NCBI GenBank assembly: GCA_030272585.1
Contig: BSYQ01000010.1
Span: forward strand, 3,968,001-4,032,000
From: Bryopsis sp. KO-2023
Taxonomy: Eukaryota; Chlorophyta; Ulvophyceae; Bryopsidales; Bryopsidaceae
DNA: 64,000 nucleotides
Reading direction: 5' to 3'
The position numbers and the translations under genes are program-made. The notes beneath the pieces are model-generated. The model saw only the letters and a program-made list of their open reading frames with translations, searched no databases and was not told the origin of the DNA. Of the stretch, positions 62,191 through 64,000 are shown one piece after another; within the stretch, counting starts at the first letter, position 1, and each line of letters starts with the position of its first letter.

Positions 62191-63949
62191 ATGTCTTCTA
62201 CGGCTTTGGAAAGTACTACGTCGACGTCGACTTTGGTCGCGACTGTCGCGGCGAACCCCCCCCAGTCGACATCTTGTCAGGAGTCGGAGACGATTCAGGG
62301 TAACATTCTTGCCTTGAAAGCATTTCGCCCTCCACTTCGCGCTCAGTTTCAAACGCAGATTTCTGTTGTTTTTTTTGCGTCAAAAGCTCATTTGGTTTTC
62401 CATCAGGGCTTCGCTGATTTTGAAATGTTTTCTTTGCGTCGCGGTCTTTTCTTGTTTTATTCTAACGGAGGAGTTCAACTCCGTTCCGTTATTTCTGTTT
62501 TTTGGTTCTTCAGGATTGACTGTCCAAATTTCCAAACGCTTGTCTGGGTTTATTCAGTCTTGTTTTTCCTGTTGGTAAAAAAATGAGGAAGAGAAAAAGA
62601 GTGAGAGAAAATATAAGTGGTTTGCAAACGACCCACTGTCTTGTTTTATTTTTTAAAGAAAGAGTGATTCGCTTTCCTGAAGCATTCACGATTTCCCATT
62701 TGGTTGTCCCTTTTTGAGCAGCTTGGAAATTTTCACTTTAGACCTACCACCGAAACTAGGAAAACCAGGAACAAAATTTGATAGAAATCCTGATTTTCAG
62801 CTCAGTTGTATGTATTTTATGTAGATACCCTCAAGATTCATTTGGTGCCCTCACGCAGACGTAAAAGAGCCAAGGTAGGAAAACTCGACAAAAATAATAA
62901 CGCCAATAATAATTTCGGTTTTGGGTGCTGATTTATTTTTGGGATCCAGGGCTCCTTTCGAAGCAGAGATGTAGTATTTTGTCAGAGGGAGGAATTCAAT
63001 CTCATGTTCTTCATTTATATGCAATTTTCTGTTTCTGTTTTGGACATTGAAACCTAGTCATTTGGAAGAATAATAAATAAATAAATAGTGTGCTGCCCAT
63101 TTGTTCCTGGTATTTGCATTTTTTTTTCCTTCTCAAGTTTTTCATATTGAGGCCAAGGTTTCATTACCTATCCATGTGCTTTGCCAAAAATAGAAAAAAA
63201 CAAATCGAAGCAGATATATTATGGTATCTCCTGATACCAGCTCCAGTCGCACGAAATCGATGGTCTATTTTCTCAGCCCTGTTTCAGTAATTTGAATGAG
63301 ATTTTTTTTTTTTGTAAAAATTCAACAGGGTGTACAGTGGTCGGAAGATGTGGTTGACAATGAGATGCTTGGAAGGAAATCATCGAAAAGTGAGTGGCAG
63401 TTTTCCTTGTCTTTTCTTTTTTTCCCAAGTTCTAAGATATACATGTGGATATATGAGGGGAGGGGCTTGGATTTGTGGTGTATTGAGCATATCACCCTTC
63501 AACTTTTTCTACTCCTTTTTCTTTCTTTAAATAATGCAATTTAAAGAAATTTTCCTTTATTTTTTTTTGCTTGAAAGACCCTATCTGTTCTACATTAGCT
63601 CATGGAGGAGCGTATTTTCTCATCAAACTGTAGATGAAACAAGCAAAGCCTATCTATTGCCAAATGCAATGGCAGTCTTTATGAGGATATTTGAAGGTCA
63701 TTCAGCGGGTTTTCTTGTTTTGTTTTTTTTGCTCTCTGCTCTGCTCTGGAAAGCAGAATTTGCATTTTCCTTTTCTTTTTCTTTTCCTTTTCCCTTTTTT
63801 TTCTTAATTTGTTCCAAGGTTTTTTTTTCCCTTAGTGTGTGTGTGCTATTGTAGAATGCTGTATTTTTGCGAAAAGACAGCAATTTGGAGTGTGGTATGA
63901 TAGCGACACTGAAGATGAATGCGAATGTGGAAAACCAGCCGATCCATGA
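62191..63949 (+). CDS. PPP1R11: Protein phosphatase 1 inhibitor-3 homologue (PPP1R11/YPI1 family)
   Basis: Four exons, 62191-62299, 62825-62874, 63329-63389 and 63855-63949 (315 nt, 104 residues), all GT-AG, phases 1, 0, 1. The 50-nt exon 2 encodes TLKIHLVPSRRRKRAK. The RVxF-type PP1-binding motif GVQW and the family signature VDNEMLGRKSSKKCCIF are completed across exon junctions 2/3 and 3/4. The acidic DSDTEDECEC tail is also typical. Family members bind and inhibit PP1 catalytic subunits, mainly in the nucleus. The Ser/Thr-rich N-terminus (SSTALESTTSTSTL) is the divergent part. Length about 104 residues is at the short end of the family. Confidence 0.92.
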
Positions 63950-64000
63950 AAGGAGGGGAGGGGAGGGGGGGGGGTAAATAAAAAAAAGAAGAGGAAATAT

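Overview
The window is eukaryotic nuclear DNA. Genes in the right part have several introns with GT-AG borders, followed by long T/C- and A-rich intergenic tracts. Roughly the left 72% is a pile of transposable elements. Gene content (a divergent pair of secreted trypsin-like proteases, a Maf pyrophosphatase, a PPP1R11-type PP1 inhibitor, an NMT1/THI5-like protein), small exons and chromodomain Ty3/gypsy elements suggest a protist, perhaps a microalga such as a chromerid. The taxon is an inference.

Left part (1-16914). A Ty3/gypsy chromovirus (1-7966, 5' LTR cut by the window edge) has separate gag and pol frames joined by a canonical -1 slippery heptamer. A 465-bp hAT-type MITE interrupts its pol. 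It sits inside the gag-protease gene of an older element on the minus strand (7967-9899). Next is a single-ORF chromovirus (10963-16188) whose probable 3' LTR starts at 16611.

Nest (16915-43761). Everything here lies inside one palindromic hAT-like foldback element (F, TSD GCTGTGGC). F is split by a large autonomous hAT transposon (A, 17501-42581, TSD ATCGCTAG). A carries a BED-finger hAT transposase and, convergent to it, a second spliced gene for an RGG/Gly-rich repeat protein. The transposase frame is broken only by later insertions: gypsy D (20798-29909, TSD GGTGG, itself hit by gypsy H, TSD AGTCC), the small hAT relatives C and G, and gypsy E (32326-38873, TSD GTCAT). hAT relative B lies in A's left end and a second copy of the 465-bp MITE lies in F's right arm. 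All target duplications can be read, so the order of insertion is recoverable. Three unrelated-looking hAT families here (MITE J; F; A/B/C/G) share one plan: CA-initial inverted ends, 8-bp TSD, dense family-specific hexamer arrays, and internal tRNA-like cassettes, usually as an inverted pair. Gypsy elements H and I also carry a domain resembling phage N6-adenine methyltransferase between the zinc knuckle and the protease.

Right part (43868-64000). An intact pogo/CENP-B-like DDE transposase ORF borders the nest. The host-type genes follow: NMT1/THI5-like (minus), trypsin-like protease 1 (minus), trypsin-like protease 2 (plus, head-to-head paralogue with conserved intron phases and a shared C-terminal cysteine motif), Maf (plus) and PPP1R11-like inhibitor (plus). 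Exon joins were derived by hand from reading-frame phase and splice signals.
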